Source: J095 sp964517605
GTDB taxonomy: Bacteria; Chloroflexota; Anaerolineae; 4572-78; J111
Direction: 5' to 3'
DNA length: 64,000 nucleotides
NCBI GenBank assembly: GCA_964517605.1
Contig: CAZFCE010000027.1
Location: 4,834 to 68,833, forward strand
Shown one piece after another: positions 27,070 to 35,119 of this stretch; the first letter of the stretch is position 1; each line of letters opens with the position of its first letter. The notes beneath the pieces are model-generated. The model worked only from the letters and a program-made list of their open reading frames with translations. It did not search any database and was not told the origin of the DNA. A program made the position numbers and the translations under genes.

Positions 27070-27109
27070 ACGATGTGCAGGGCCGGTTTGGTCAAGCCCT
27101 GCACATCGT
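27070..27109 (-). terminator. Hairpin between binding-protein and permease genes
   Basis: ACGATGTGCAGGGC (27070-27083) pairs perfectly (14 bp) with 27096-27109 across a 12-nt loop. On the minus strand it is followed by TTTATCT. It probably attenuates transcription, so that binding protein is made in excess over permease and ATPase. Confidence 0.7.
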
Positions 27110-27141
27110 ACAACTTTTGCTCAAGTAACAGCGGTGTTTAC

Positions 27142-29262
27142 TTAGATAGACTCGTAGCGCACGCTAACAGTGCGGCTTCCATTGACTTCGGTTCCCTGAA
27201 TTACCAGCGCCTTGCCGTTGGCCGAGCCGTCAAACACAAGATTCAACATATCTTTCTGAGCGATGGTTAAAATTGTGCGTTCGGTGAGGCCCTGAGCGGT
27301 TAGCTCTTTTTGGTAAAAGGCTTTGATTTCGTCAATGCTGGCTTTGGTAAAGTACATGATTGACTCATCGCTGACTTTGGTAACGTTGGTAGCGTCGGCC
27401 AGCATCGGGAAGGGCGATTTTACCGCGCCCTGGCTGGGAGCGGCGGCGGGAGCGGTTTCGGTGGTGGTAGTCGTGGCGGTCATCTCGGTGGTGCCGGTGA
27501 CAGCCTCGTTGTAGGTGGGGGTGGCGATGTCTTCGTAGGTGATGGTGAAGTTGGCGGAGAAGTACTTCTTGGCCAGCGTGTCCAAAAAGCCGTCGGCTTT
27601 CATGGCGGACAGGGCGGCGTCAACCGGTTTGACCAAATCGGAGCCTTTGGGGTAAATGAAGCCAAGCTGATCGCTGGAGAGGGAATCGCCTATCAGTTTC
27701 ACTTTGTCGGCGTTCACGCCCTGGTAGCCCAGGCCGGCGGTTTCATCAATGATGACGGCATCCACGTCGCCGGCAATGAGGGCTTGCACGGCCAGACCGA
27801 ATTCATCAAAGGTGCGCACGCGGTCAGCGCCCACCCATTTTTCGGCGGTGTTGTAGTTGGTAGTGCCAATCTGGGTGCCGATCAGCAGTTTGGTGTTGGC
27901 TTTGAACTCGTCGGTGGTGGCAAAGCGCGCTTCGTCAATGCGCACCAGCAACCGCTGTTGCACCGAAACGTACCCTTCGGAGAAGTCAACTACTTTGGCG
28001 CGTTCATCGGTAATGGTCACGCCGTCGGCGCCCACATCAAACTGGCCCTGGCTAACGGCCACAATCATGCCATCCCAGCGGGATTCCACAAAGTCGGGCA
28101 CGCAGTTGAGGCGTTTGCAAATTTCGTGCCAGGCGTCGTAGTCCCAGCCGTCCGGCTTGCCGGTTTTCAAATCAATATAGTTAAAGGGCAGGTAGGCGTT
28201 TTCCACCGCAATGCTAATTTTGCGACCTTCCAGGTTGGGCAGGGCAGCGGCGGGGGCGGTTTCGGTGGTGGTGGTTGTGGCGGTCACTTCGGTGGTGCCG
28301 GTGACAGCCTCGTTGTAGGTGGGGGTGGCGATGTCTTCGTAGGTGATGGTGAAGTTGGCGGAGAAGTACTTCTTGGCCAGCGTGTCCAAAAAGCCGTCGG
28401 CTTTCATGGCGGACAGGGCGGCGTCAACCGGTTTGACCAAATCGGAGCCTTTGGGGTAAATGAAGCCAAGCTGATCGCTGGAGAGGGAATCGCCTATCAG
28501 TTTCACTTTGTCGGCGTTCACGCCCTGGTAGCCCAGGCCGGCGGTTTCATCAATGATGACGGCATCCACGTCGCCGGCAATGAGGGCTTGCACGGCCAGA
28601 CCGAATTCATCAAAGGTGCGCACGCGGTCAGCGCCCACCCATTTTTCGGCGGTGTTGTAGTTGGTAGTGCCAATCTGGGTGCCGATCAGCAGTTTGGTGT
28701 TGGCTTTGAACTCGTCGGTGGTGGCAAAGCGCGCTTCGTCAATGCGCACCAGCAACCGCTGTTGCACCGAAACGTACCCTTCGGAGAAGTCAACTACTTT
28801 GGCGCGTTCATCGGTAATGGTCACGCCGTCGGCGCCCACATCAAACTGGCCCTGGCTAACGGCCACAATCATGCCATCCCAGCGGGATTCCACAAAGTCG
28901 GGCACGCAGTTGAGGCGTTTGCAAATTTCGTGCCAGGCGTCGTAGTCCCAGCCGTCCGGCTTGCCGGTTTTCAAATCAATATAGTTAAAGGGCAGGTAGG
29001 CGTTTTCTACCGCAATGCTAATTTTGCGACCTTTCAGGTCGGGCAGGGCGGCAGCTTCGGCTTTGGGAGCTTCAGTTGCTTTAGCTTCTTCTTTAGGGGC
29101 GGCTTCTTCTTTGGGGGCTTTAGTGGCTTTAGCTTCTTCTTTGGGAGCTTCAGTTGCTTTTTCTGCCGGTTTTTCGGCGGGGGCGGGCGCACCGCCGCAG
29201 GCGGCCAGAGCCAGCACCAGGGCGGTTAACAAGCTGATAATCAGTAACAATCTTCGGGTCAT
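27142..29262 (-). CDS. Amino-acid-binding lipoprotein with two identical tandem family-3 binding domains
   Basis: This 706-residue exported lipoprotein has the lipobox LALAACGG near residue 20, then an Ala/Lys/Glu/Pro linker (about 25-70) built of repeated KEEAKATEAP-like units. Two family-3 solute-binding domains follow at about 72-335 and 341-605, each starting with GRKISIAVENAYLPFNYID. The domains are identical in the segments I compared; a single family-3 binding protein normally has one. A Thr/Glu linker joins them. Residues about 607-706 form an extra small domain (FPMLADATNVTKVSDES, IDEIKAFYQKELTAQGLTE) of unknown role. It delivers a polar amino acid to the permease encoded downstream; ligand residues are those of the family but the specificity is not clear. 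AGGAGGAG precedes the ATG. Confidence 0.9.
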   Translation of the reverse strand: MTRRLLLIISLLTALVLALAACGGAPAPAEKPAEKATEAPKEEAKATKAPKEEAAPKEEAKATEAPKAEAAALPDLKGRKISIAVENAYLPFNYIDLKTGKPDGWDYDAWHEICKRLNCVPDFVESRWDGMIVAVSQGQFDVGADGVTITDERAKVVDFSEGYVSVQQRLLVRIDEARFATTDEFKANTKLLIGTQIGTTNYNTAEKWVGADRVRTFDEFGLAVQALIAGDVDAVIIDETAGLGYQGVNADKVKLIGDSLSSDQLGFIYPKGSDLVKPVDAALSAMKADGFLDTLAKKYFSANFTITYEDIATPTYNEAVTGTTEVTATTTTTETAPAAALPNLEGRKISIAVENAYLPFNYIDLKTGKPDGWDYDAWHEICKRLNCVPDFVESRWDGMIVAVSQGQFDVGADGVTITDERAKVVDFSEGYVSVQQRLLVRIDEARFATTDEFKANTKLLIGTQIGTTNYNTAEKWVGADRVRTFDEFGLAVQALIAGDVDAVIIDETAGLGYQGVNADKVKLIGDSLSSDQLGFIYPKGSDLVKPVDAALSAMKADGFLDTLAKKYFSANFTITYEDIATPTYNEAVTGTTEMTATTTTTETAPAAAPSQGAVKSPFPMLADATNVTKVSDESIMYFTKASIDEIKAFYQKELTAQGLTERTILTIAQKDMLNLVFDGSANGKALVIQGTEVNGSRTVSVRYESI
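27487..29006. repeat. Tandem 804-bp direct repeat inside the binding-protein gene
   Basis: The copies are 27487-28202 and 28291-29006. I read no mismatch across about 715 bp. The flanks of the 804-bp unit differ at several positions (for example catctcggtg against cacttcggtg, and ttttccaccgc against ttttctaccgc). Identity within and divergence at the edges suggests recent gene conversion rather than a simple assembly copy. Confidence 0.85.
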
Positions 29263-29330
29263 TATTTATCTCCTCCTGAAATTAACTGAATAATAAGCAC
29301 TAACAGTACGATCTAACTTTAATGAAACGA

Positions 29331-29340
29331 CACCTCCTTG
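29331..29340 (-). promoter_or_regulatory. Extra Shine-Dalgarno sequence in the leader
   Basis: CAAGGAGGTG on the minus strand lies 69 bases before the ATG, in addition to the working AGGAGGAG at about 29269-29276. No start codon follows at a usable distance. The rest of the 29341-29608 gap is A/T-rich, as expected for divergent promoters. Confidence 0.45.
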
Positions 29341-29570
29341 TTGGGCAATTGAGGATAAAAATTAACGCGATTTTTACGCGGCATCATTCTACATTTGGGT
29401 GGTAAATTTTGCAAACCAAAAATTTATAGCCCTTTGTAAAAATAATAAGAAAAAATTTGGTTTTTAACAAAAAAAACATTTAATTCTAAAGATGATGGCA
29501 AATATATTGCCTGTTTTGATAAAATAAAATAAATGTTGTTATTTGTTGGTTGCGGCTGTTTTACAAATGA

Positions 29571-29600
29571 TTGGCCGGTTTGCCCAATTGATGGTACGAT
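29571..29600 (+). promoter_or_regulatory. Candidate promoter of the GarR-like gene
   Basis: TTGGCC (29571-29576) and TACGAT (29595-29600) are separated by 18 bp, 39 bp before the ATG. Confidence 0.4.
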
Positions 29601-29638
29601 GCCGGTAATTGCTTCCCACATTTAGAAAGGATGCTGTT

Positions 29639-30532
29639 ATGCCAGAAAAAGTAGGCTTTATTGGATTGGGAATTATGGGGCAGGGCATGTCGCGGAATTT
29701 GGTGCAGGCCGGGTTTGAGGTGACGGTGTGGAATCGCACCGCCGCCAAAACCGAGCCGCTGGTGGCGCTGGGCGCGCGGGCCGCGGTCAGTCCGGCGGCG
29801 GTGGCGGCTGCCTGCAATATCATCATTATTTGCGTGAGCGACACCCCCGATGTGGAGGCCGTGATTACCGGCCCCAACGGGGTTATCGCCGGAGCCGCCG
29901 CCGGCAGCCTGGTGATTGATTGCAGCACCATCAGCCCCACGGTAACGCAAAAACTGGCCACCCTGCTGGCCGAACACGGCGTGGCCATGCTCGATGCGCC
30001 GGTGAGCGGCGGCAGCGAGGGCGCGGCTAAAGGCACGCTTTCAATTATGGTGGGCGGCGAGGCCCGGGATTTTGAACGGGCGCTGCCCGTGTTGCAGGCA
30101 ATGGGCAAAAAGATTACGCACGTAGGCGGCCACGGCGCGGGCCAAACCGTAAAACTGGTCAACCAGATTTTGGTGGTGGGCCACGCGCTGGCCATGAGCG
30201 AAGCCCTGTTGTTTGCGCAGGCCGGCGGGGTAAATTTGCGCACGGCGCTAACCGCCGTTGAAGCGGGGGCCGCCGGTAGCTGGATGCTCAGTAACCGGGG
30301 GCCGCAAATTTTAGAGCGCGACTGGCGGCCCGGTTTTACCATTGATTTGCAGCAAAAGGATGTTCGGTTGGTGCTGGCTGCCGCCGATGATTTGGGCGTG
30401 CCGCTGCCCGGCACCGGGCTGATTTTTCAATTGTATCGCTCGTTGCAGGCGCAGGGCCTGGGCAGCGAGGGCAACCACGCGCTCATCAAGGCGCTGGAGC
30501 ATCTGGCCGGGTTTGAGGTGGGCAAAAAGTAA
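29639..30532 (+). CDS. NAD(P)-dependent beta-hydroxyacid dehydrogenase (2-hydroxy-3-oxopropionate reductase-like)
   Basis: The start is the ATG at 29639-29641 behind AAAGGA; an upstream in-frame start would add ten unrelated residues. The 297-residue protein begins with the Rossmann motif VGFIGLGIMGQGMSRNLVQAG. It has the substrate motif LDAPVSGGSEGAAKGTLSIMVGG near 115-137 and the catalytic lysine in GQTVKLVNQIL near 170. The cofactor loop NRTAAK suggests NADP. Members reduce tartronate semialdehyde or oxidise 3-hydroxyisobutyrate; neighbours do not decide between them. Confidence 0.88.
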   Translation: MPEKVGFIGLGIMGQGMSRNLVQAGFEVTVWNRTAAKTEPLVALGARAAVSPAAVAAACNIIIICVSDTPDVEAVITGPNGVIAGAAAGSLVIDCSTISPTVTQKLATLLAEHGVAMLDAPVSGGSEGAAKGTLSIMVGGEARDFERALPVLQAMGKKITHVGGHGAGQTVKLVNQILVVGHALAMSEALLFAQAGGVNLRTALTAVEAGAAGSWMLSNRGPQILERDWRPGFTIDLQQKDVRLVLAAADDLGVPLPGTGLIFQLYRSLQAQGLGSEGNHALIKALEHLAGFEVGKK

Positions 30533-30553
30533 CCAATCGGCCCTTACTTTTTG
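30523..30553. terminator. Bidirectional terminator made from two stop-codon regions
   Basis: CAAAAAGTAA (30523-30532) is the inverted complement of TTACTTTTTG (30544-30553), with an 11-nt spacer. Each arm contains the stop codon of one of the two convergent genes. Confidence 0.55.
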
Positions 30554-31554
30554 GGCGTTGGCGTGGCGGCGGGGTGCGGCATCTGGCTAAAATCCTGGCC
30601 GTACCAGCGAATGTAAATTTCGGAGAGCGTGCCCTGCCGCCGCAACCGGTTTAACACCGTGTTGATTTCGGCCAGCAGACGCTCAACTTTTAGCCCATTC
30701 TGCGGCACGGCGGCGATGGCCAGCGGGTGTGGCGGCAGGGTTTTGTCATCGCGAAAAAGTTTGAGCGGCAGCTTGTTCTCGGTGATGGCCTGTTGAAACA
30801 GCGGCGCCGGCCCCAAAATGGCGTCAACCTGCGGCCCGGTGGCTTTTTCGGCCTGGCCCATTTGCCGGATGGCCTTTTGCACGTTGCTCAACACAATCAG
30901 CCGGGCGTTGTCGGGCAGCGCCGCGCCCAGCGATTGTCCTTTAACCGTAGGCGCGGTTTCGGCGGGGGTGAGCATGCGCTGGTAGGTTGTGTGTTCAAAT
31001 GCGCCCACCCGCCGCCCCGCCAGTTGTTTTACCGATTGAATGGGGCTGGCAGCCGGCGCTACAATGGCCGTGGGTATGTAGGCGTATGGCTCCGAGTAAA
31101 ACATGGGGACAACGGCGTTGGCGGGCGGTTTGTCCAGCGGCGGCAGCGAGGCGATGGCAATGTCCCACTCGCCGCGCCAATCGCCGGTGGCAATTACCGG
31201 CGGATAGGCTTCTACCAGTTCCAGTTCCAGCCCCAACCCGTCGGCAATTTGCCGGGCTACATCTACCTCAAACCCGTTGAGCGCCCCGCCAATGGCCGCG
31301 TTAGAAAACCCCCGAAAGGCCGGCGGCGCAAATTCGGCTTCGGGCCACACCCGAATGCCCACCCGAATGACGCCGTTGGCCAGCAAGCGGTCTATCAGGT
31401 CGGTGCCGTCGCCGGGTTGCAGCCGAACCGGGCGCGGCGGGGTAGGTGTTGCCGCCGGCGGAGTGGTTGTTGGTGGCGGGGTGGCGGGCCGGCAGGCTGC
31501 TGCCAACAGGCACAGCATCAAGCTGAAAATCAGGTTTAGTTTAAAGGTAGCCAT
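30544..31554 (-). CDS. Family-3 solute-binding lipoprotein
   Basis: This 336-residue lipoprotein has a signal ending in LLAAAC near residue 21 and a Pro/Thr linker. The family-3 binding fold follows: VIRVGIRVWPEAEFAPP at the start, GFEVDVARQIADGLGLELELV, WDIAIASLPPLD, and the hinge region GRRVGAFEHTTYQRM. It has no adjacent permease or ATPase gene, so it may work with a distant importer or as a sensor. The ligand is unknown. Confidence 0.83.
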   Translation of the reverse strand: MATFKLNLIFSLMLCLLAAACRPATPPPTTTPPAATPTPPRPVRLQPGDGTDLIDRLLANGVIRVGIRVWPEAEFAPPAFRGFSNAAIGGALNGFEVDVARQIADGLGLELELVEAYPPVIATGDWRGEWDIAIASLPPLDKPPANAVVPMFYSEPYAYIPTAIVAPAASPIQSVKQLAGRRVGAFEHTTYQRMLTPAETAPTVKGQSLGAALPDNARLIVLSNVQKAIRQMGQAEKATGPQVDAILGPAPLFQQAITENKLPLKLFRDDKTLPPHPLAIAAVPQNGLKVERLLAEINTVLNRLRRQGTLSEIYIRWYGQDFSQMPHPAATPTPKK

Positions 31555-31571
31555 AGGTACACCCGAATAAT

Positions 31572-31606
31572 AAAGATGCCTGACTCACACCGAGGCAGGC
31601 ATCTTT
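31572..31606. terminator. Hairpin downstream of the SUMF1-like gene
   Basis: AAAGATGCCTG (31572-31582) pairs with CAGGCATCTTT (31596-31606), and an inner CTC/GAG extends the stem. T-runs flank it on both strands. It terminates the SUMF1-like gene ahead of the next minus-strand gene. Confidence 0.65.
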
Positions 31607-31637
31607 TTAGTTACCAAATTTAGGGCCGGTACGCCGG

Positions 31638-32609
31638 TTATTTTACGTCGCGGGCGCAGCGAAAGCCGATGTCGTCGTTGGCGCTGGTAGCGGGCGGGCC
31701 GGCGTTGCGGTTGTACGTTGTCACCAGTTCGCCATCCTGGCCATCAAACCAGCCGCCGCCGCGATTAACCCGGTTCTTTTCGCCAAAGAAGGGGTCGGCA
31801 TCGGCTTTTTGGCCGGGATAGGCTTTAAAGTAGTCGGCGGTCCATTCGCGCACGTTGCCAGCCATGTCGTTCGCGCCGGAGGGGCTGGCTCCGCTGCCAA
31901 AGCTGCCTACTGCCGTGGTGCCGCGAATGCCGCCTTCGTAGAAGTTGCCGTTGGCGGCCACAAAATCATTGCCCCACGGATAAACGCGGCTATCGGTGCC
32001 ACGGGCGGCCTTTTCCCACTCGGCTTCGGTGGGAATGCGTTTGCCGGCCCATTTGCAGTAAGCGTCGGCATCGTTCCAGGTAACGTAGACAACGGGGTGG
32101 TTGGGTTTGCCTTCGGCGGCGTTGCGCCAGTTTTTAGCGCCATTTTTCTCGGCGTAGGTTACGTAGCCGGTTTGGTCGGCAAAGTGGGCAAATTCTTCGT
32201 TGGTCACTTCAAAGCGGTCAATTTCAAAGGCGGCTACATCAACCTGATGAGCCGGACCGTTTTTGGGCTTGCTGCCATCTTGCCCCATTTTGAATGGACC
32301 GGCATCAACTTTGACCATATCATCATATAACGGGCCGGCCTGGGCGGTTGGCGAAACCACGGCGGTGGGCGCAACATCGGCTGCCGGTTTGGCTTCGGTG
32401 GCGGAAACCAGCGGCGCAACGGTGGGCGCTGGCCGGGATGTGGGGGTTGGGGGGGCCGGTTTGGGGGTAGGTGTGGCCAGCACTACCGTTGTGGGCGTGT
32501 TGGCGGCGGGAGCGTTACCGCTATCGCTGGCGGCGTTGGGGTCGGGTGAACCACAGGCGGCCAGAAATACGGCGAGTAACGCGGTTACAACAAAAAATAA
32601 TCTTTTCAT
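31638..32609 (-). CDS. SUMF1/formylglycine-generating-enzyme-like lipoprotein
   Basis: This 323-residue lipoprotein has the lipobox FLAAC near residue 19 and a long Pro/Thr/Ala linker to about residue 95. A complete SUMF1-type domain follows: FKMGQDGSKPKNGPAHQVDV, FEIDRFEVTNEEFAHF, NHPVVYVTWNDADAYCKWAG, RIPTEAEWEKAARG, and NDMAGNVREWTADYF to RNRGGGWFDG-like repeats at the end. Most bacterial members with this core are not sulfatase activators but ligand-binding or signalling domains. The copper-binding cysteine pair of true FGEs is not evident. AGGAGAAG precedes the ATG. No sulfatase gene is nearby. Confidence 0.85.
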   Translation of the reverse strand: MKRLFFVVTALLAVFLAACGSPDPNAASDSGNAPAANTPTTVVLATPTPKPAPPTPTSRPAPTVAPLVSATEAKPAADVAPTAVVSPTAQAGPLYDDMVKVDAGPFKMGQDGSKPKNGPAHQVDVAAFEIDRFEVTNEEFAHFADQTGYVTYAEKNGAKNWRNAAEGKPNHPVVYVTWNDADAYCKWAGKRIPTEAEWEKAARGTDSRVYPWGNDFVAANGNFYEGGIRGTTAVGSFGSGASPSGANDMAGNVREWTADYFKAYPGQKADADPFFGEKNRVNRGGGWFDGQDGELVTTYNRNAGPPATSANDDIGFRCARDVK

Positions 32610-32729
32610 GCTATGCTTCTCCTCTGTGAAGCTGGTTGTATTTGCAAAATCAAGCGGCTCAGTATAACAAAGCTCTAAGTTGATGTCAAAACCGATATTT
32701 GGGGCATTGGTAGTGGTTGGCCTGATGGG

Positions 32730-33887
32730 TTAGGGGGTGATGGCCGTTTGCCCGGCGGGCAACGTGATAAAAAGTACCGGCAGGCGCGGATTGTGCGCCG
32801 CGTCAAAAGAAAATGGGCCGGCCACGCCCTCAAACTGATTGGCCGCCAGCCGGTGCGCCACGGCCTGCGGTTGATCGCTGTGCGCCTGTTGCATGGCCTG
32901 GGCCAGCACATTAGCCGAGTCATAGCCCAGCGCCGCCAGCGTATCCGGCGCAACGGCGTAAGTGGATTTGTAGCGTTCTACAAAATTTTGCACGGCAGGC
33001 CGGTTTTCGGTGGGCCAAAAATGCACGGGGAATGCCGCGCCGGTTAGCTTGGCCCGGTCTAACTCCGGCGCGTCCCAGCCATCGCTGCCCAGCAGCCGAA
33101 AGCCCTGCGCCAACACCTGCGGCCCCAATTGGTTGGCCAGTTGCGGGTTGGCGGGCAGGTAAACCAGTTTAGCGTTTGCTTGCCGGGCGGCGGCCAGCAA
33201 CTCCGAAAAATTCTGGCCGACGGGATCAAAGTTTTGTTGATAGACAACCTGGCCGGCAAAAGCCGCCGCAAAGGCCCGCGCCAGTTCGGCGGCATCGGCA
33301 TCGGCGTTGGCAAAAAGGATGGCCGCTCGCGTGGCGTTAAAACCGGTTTGGGCAAATTTGGCCGCGGCCTGGCCCTGCCAGCCGGCGGCGTAACTGGTTT
33401 TAAAGATGGTGGGCCGGGTTTGCCCCTGTGGATTTGCCGTAACCAGCGCCTGCGGCGCAGCCGGAGCAATGAGCAGCGCCCCGCCGGCTTCGGCTTCGAT
33501 GGCGGCGGCGATGGCCGCCTCGGCGCAGAGCGGCCCCAATAGCAGCGTGTGGCCATCGGCCAACGCCTGCCGGACGGCCTGCTGCCCGCCGGCAAAGGTG
33601 CAATCGGCGGGGTAGAGCGCCCATTCCAGCCGGGAGCCGTTAACGCCGCCGGTTGCGTTCCACTCGTCAAAGGCCAGTTGAATGCCGTTGCGAAGCCGCT
33701 GGCCAAACGTGTCCAACTCGCCGGACGTGGGCGAAAGCACCGCCACAGTGATCGCCGGGGTAGCGGGCGGGCTGGGCAAGGGCGGCATGGCGGGGCTTTG
33801 GCATTGAGCCGCGACCAGAGCCAACACCACCAACGCCCAACTGCCAAACATCAGGTTTTTGGATAAACAGCGTTGATAAAAAGCCAT
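32730..33887 (-). CDS. Leucine/urea-type solute-binding lipoprotein (Peripla_BP_6)
   Basis: This 385-residue protein has a signal ending in VAAQC and a Pro-rich linker. A type I periplasmic-binding fold follows: ITVAVLSPTSGELDTFGQRLRNGIQLAFDEWNATGG, then LLLGPLCAEAAIAAAIEAEAGG, then YQQNFDPVGQNFSELLAAARQANAKLVYL. This is the LivJ/AmiC pattern. No LIV-type permeases are adjacent. The ligand is unknown. Confidence 0.85.
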   Translation of the reverse strand: MAFYQRCLSKNLMFGSWALVVLALVAAQCQSPAMPPLPSPPATPAITVAVLSPTSGELDTFGQRLRNGIQLAFDEWNATGGVNGSRLEWALYPADCTFAGGQQAVRQALADGHTLLLGPLCAEAAIAAAIEAEAGGALLIAPAAPQALVTANPQGQTRPTIFKTSYAAGWQGQAAAKFAQTGFNATRAAILFANADADAAELARAFAAAFAGQVVYQQNFDPVGQNFSELLAAARQANAKLVYLPANPQLANQLGPQVLAQGFRLLGSDGWDAPELDRAKLTGAAFPVHFWPTENRPAVQNFVERYKSTYAVAPDTLAALGYDSANVLAQAMQQAHSDQPQAVAHRLAANQFEGVAGPFSFDAAHNPRLPVLFITLPAGQTAITP

Positions 33888-33906
33888 TTTTGCGGGTGTT
33901 ACTTGC

Positions 33907-33935
33907 TTGCCAATCTGAACTGCTCCGAGTATAAT
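33907..33935 (+). promoter_or_regulatory. Promoter of the small membrane-protein gene
   Basis: TTGCCA (33907-33912) and TATAAT (33930-33935) have the ideal 17-bp spacing. A short heptamer-type run (33941-33961: AGTTAGT, AAGTTAC, AAACTAT) forms the start of the transcript. Confidence 0.7.
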
Positions 33936-33973
33936 GCCGGAGTTAGTAAGTTACAAACTATGGAGAAGTTGAA

Positions 33974-34291
33974 GTGCCAGAATCAAAAAAACGAGTCAAA
34001 AAACGAGTAAGAAGTTACACCCCACCACCTGCTGCGGTTAAAGGCGAGCCGGTTGCTAAAAAAAAGAAATCCCTTAACAAGCAGCAGATTGCCATTTATG
34101 TGATTAGTATTTTGGTTATTTTGAGCATGGCCGTTGGCTTTTTGGTTGGCAATGGCCGGGGCCGAAGCGCGGTTACGCCAACCGCCAGTAGTCAGCAAGT
34201 GGTAACAAAAACGCCGCAAGCTGGCACTCCGGCTCCCAACGGCACGGCGGCGGCTACGCCGGCTCCCACCAGCGCCGGTTCAAGCAAGTAG
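33974..34291 (+). CDS. Small single-span membrane protein of unknown function
   Basis: This 105-residue protein starts at GTG behind GGAGAAG. Residues 1-40 are very basic (KKRVKKRVR, AKKKKSLNKQQ). One membrane helix follows (IAIYVISILVILSMAVGFLVG), then an exported Thr/Ala/Pro-rich tail of about 45 residues. The basic side should stay in the cytoplasm. I recognise no family. A good promoter, a ribosome-binding site and a terminator show that it is a genuine gene. Confidence 0.7.
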   Translation: MPESKKRVKKRVRSYTPPPAAVKGEPVAKKKKSLNKQQIAIYVISILVILSMAVGFLVGNGRGRSAVTPTASSQQVVTKTPQAGTPAPNGTAAATPAPTSAGSSK

Positions 34292-34312
34292 TTTGTAATA
34301 AAACCGAACATA

Positions 34313-34345
34313 AAAAAAGCGCGAGCAACCCGCTCGCGCTTTTTT
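34313..34345. terminator. Strong bidirectional terminator
   Basis: AAAAAAGCGCGAGC (34313-34326) pairs with its exact complement at 34332-34345 across AACCC. Six T follow in both directions. It separates the convergent small membrane-protein gene and the pentose operon. Confidence 0.95.
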
Positions 34346-34367
34346 GTTTTACGTTGATGGCCGCAAT

Positions 34368-35009
34368 CTACTGGCCGTACACGTGGGTGTAGCGGTAGTG
34401 CAGTTTGGCCACATCCTCCGCCGCAATTTCCTGGGGTTGGCCAATTTGCAGCGCCAACCACACAGTTTTGGCCACGTCTTCGGTCATTACGGCGGCCTTT
34501 ACAGCGGCTTGAGCGGTAGCGCCCACGGTAAACACGCCGTGATTTTTTAGCAGTACCGCCGGCGAGTTGCCGATGGCTTCCAGCACAACTTTGCCAATGG
34601 CTTCGCTGCCAATGAGCGCAAATCCGCCGCAGGGAATGGGGCCGCCAAATTCATCGGCCATCGCGGTGAGGTAAACGGGGATGGGCTGGCCCACGGCGGC
34701 AAAAGCGGTGGCATACGGGCTGTGGGTGTGAACAATGCCGTTTACATCGGGACGGTGGCGGTAAATGTACAGGTGGCTGGCGGTATCGGACGAGGGTTTG
34801 AGGTTGCCTTCGATGATGTTGCCATCCAGGTCAACCACCACCATATGCTCCGGCCCTAGCGCCTCGTAGCGAATGCCCGATGGTTTGATCAGCACGTAGC
34901 CGGTATCGGTGTCGCGCACGCTAATGTTGCCGCCCGTCCATTTGACCAGCTCGTTTTTGGGCAATTCCTGGTGCAGATCGCTCAGTAATTTTCTTAAATG
35001 GTCAAGCAT
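34368..35009 (-). CDS. araD: L-ribulose-5-phosphate 4-epimerase (class II aldolase family)
   Basis: This 213-residue class II aldolase/epimerase has TGGNISVRD (phosphate site), IKPSGIRYE, IVHTHSPYATAF with the two zinc histidines, and a third histidine near the end. The C-terminus KLHYRYTHVYGQ matches the HxxYxxxYGQ ending of AraD better than L-fuculose-phosphate aldolase. It converts L-ribulose-5-phosphate to D-xylulose-5-phosphate. It is the last gene of the sugar locus, after ribulokinase, which supports the assignment. A fuculose-phosphate aldolase role remains possible. Confidence 0.82.
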   Translation of the reverse strand: MLDHLRKLLSDLHQELPKNELVKWTGGNISVRDTDTGYVLIKPSGIRYEALGPEHMVVVDLDGNIIEGNLKPSSDTASHLYIYRHRPDVNGIVHTHSPYATAFAAVGQPIPVYLTAMADEFGGPIPCGGFALIGSEAIGKVVLEAIGNSPAVLLKNHGVFTVGATAQAAVKAAVMTEDVAKTVWLALQIGQPQEIAAEDVAKLHYRYTHVYGQ

Positions 35010-35031
35010 AAAAAAACTCCGTAAAAATAGT

Positions 35032-35095
35032 GGGTGAGTTAATTGAGTTGCTTGAGTGGGATGAGTTTTTTGCTCACCCCACTCACTAACTCACC
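35032..35095. repeat. Nonamer repeat with an inverted arm between araB and araD
   Basis: Units GGGTGAGTT, AATTGAGTT, GCTTGAGTG, GGATGAGTT (35032-35067) are followed by a complementary arm made of CTCAC-containing units (35073-35095). An imperfect hairpin is therefore possible in the 110-bp intergenic region, which could tune araD expression. Confidence 0.55.
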
Positions 35096-35119
35096 AAACC
35101 TAATGTTATTTGGCGCAGG

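Noticed and set aside
27487..29006. The 804-bp duplication as an assembly artefact only
   Set aside because: The flanks of the two units differ at several bases, so they are distinct sequences. An artefact remains possible only for the identical core, and long reads would decide.
27784..29229. 481-codon plus-strand open frame opposite the duplicated binding-protein gene
   Set aside because: It is the antisense of a clear ABC binding protein, is Gly/His/Phe-rich as antisense frames here are, and shows the same 804-bp repetition as its complement.
31638..32609. True sulfatase-activating formylglycine-generating enzyme
   Set aside because: It is a lipoprotein exported from the cell, no sulfatase gene is nearby, and the paired active-site cysteines are not evident.
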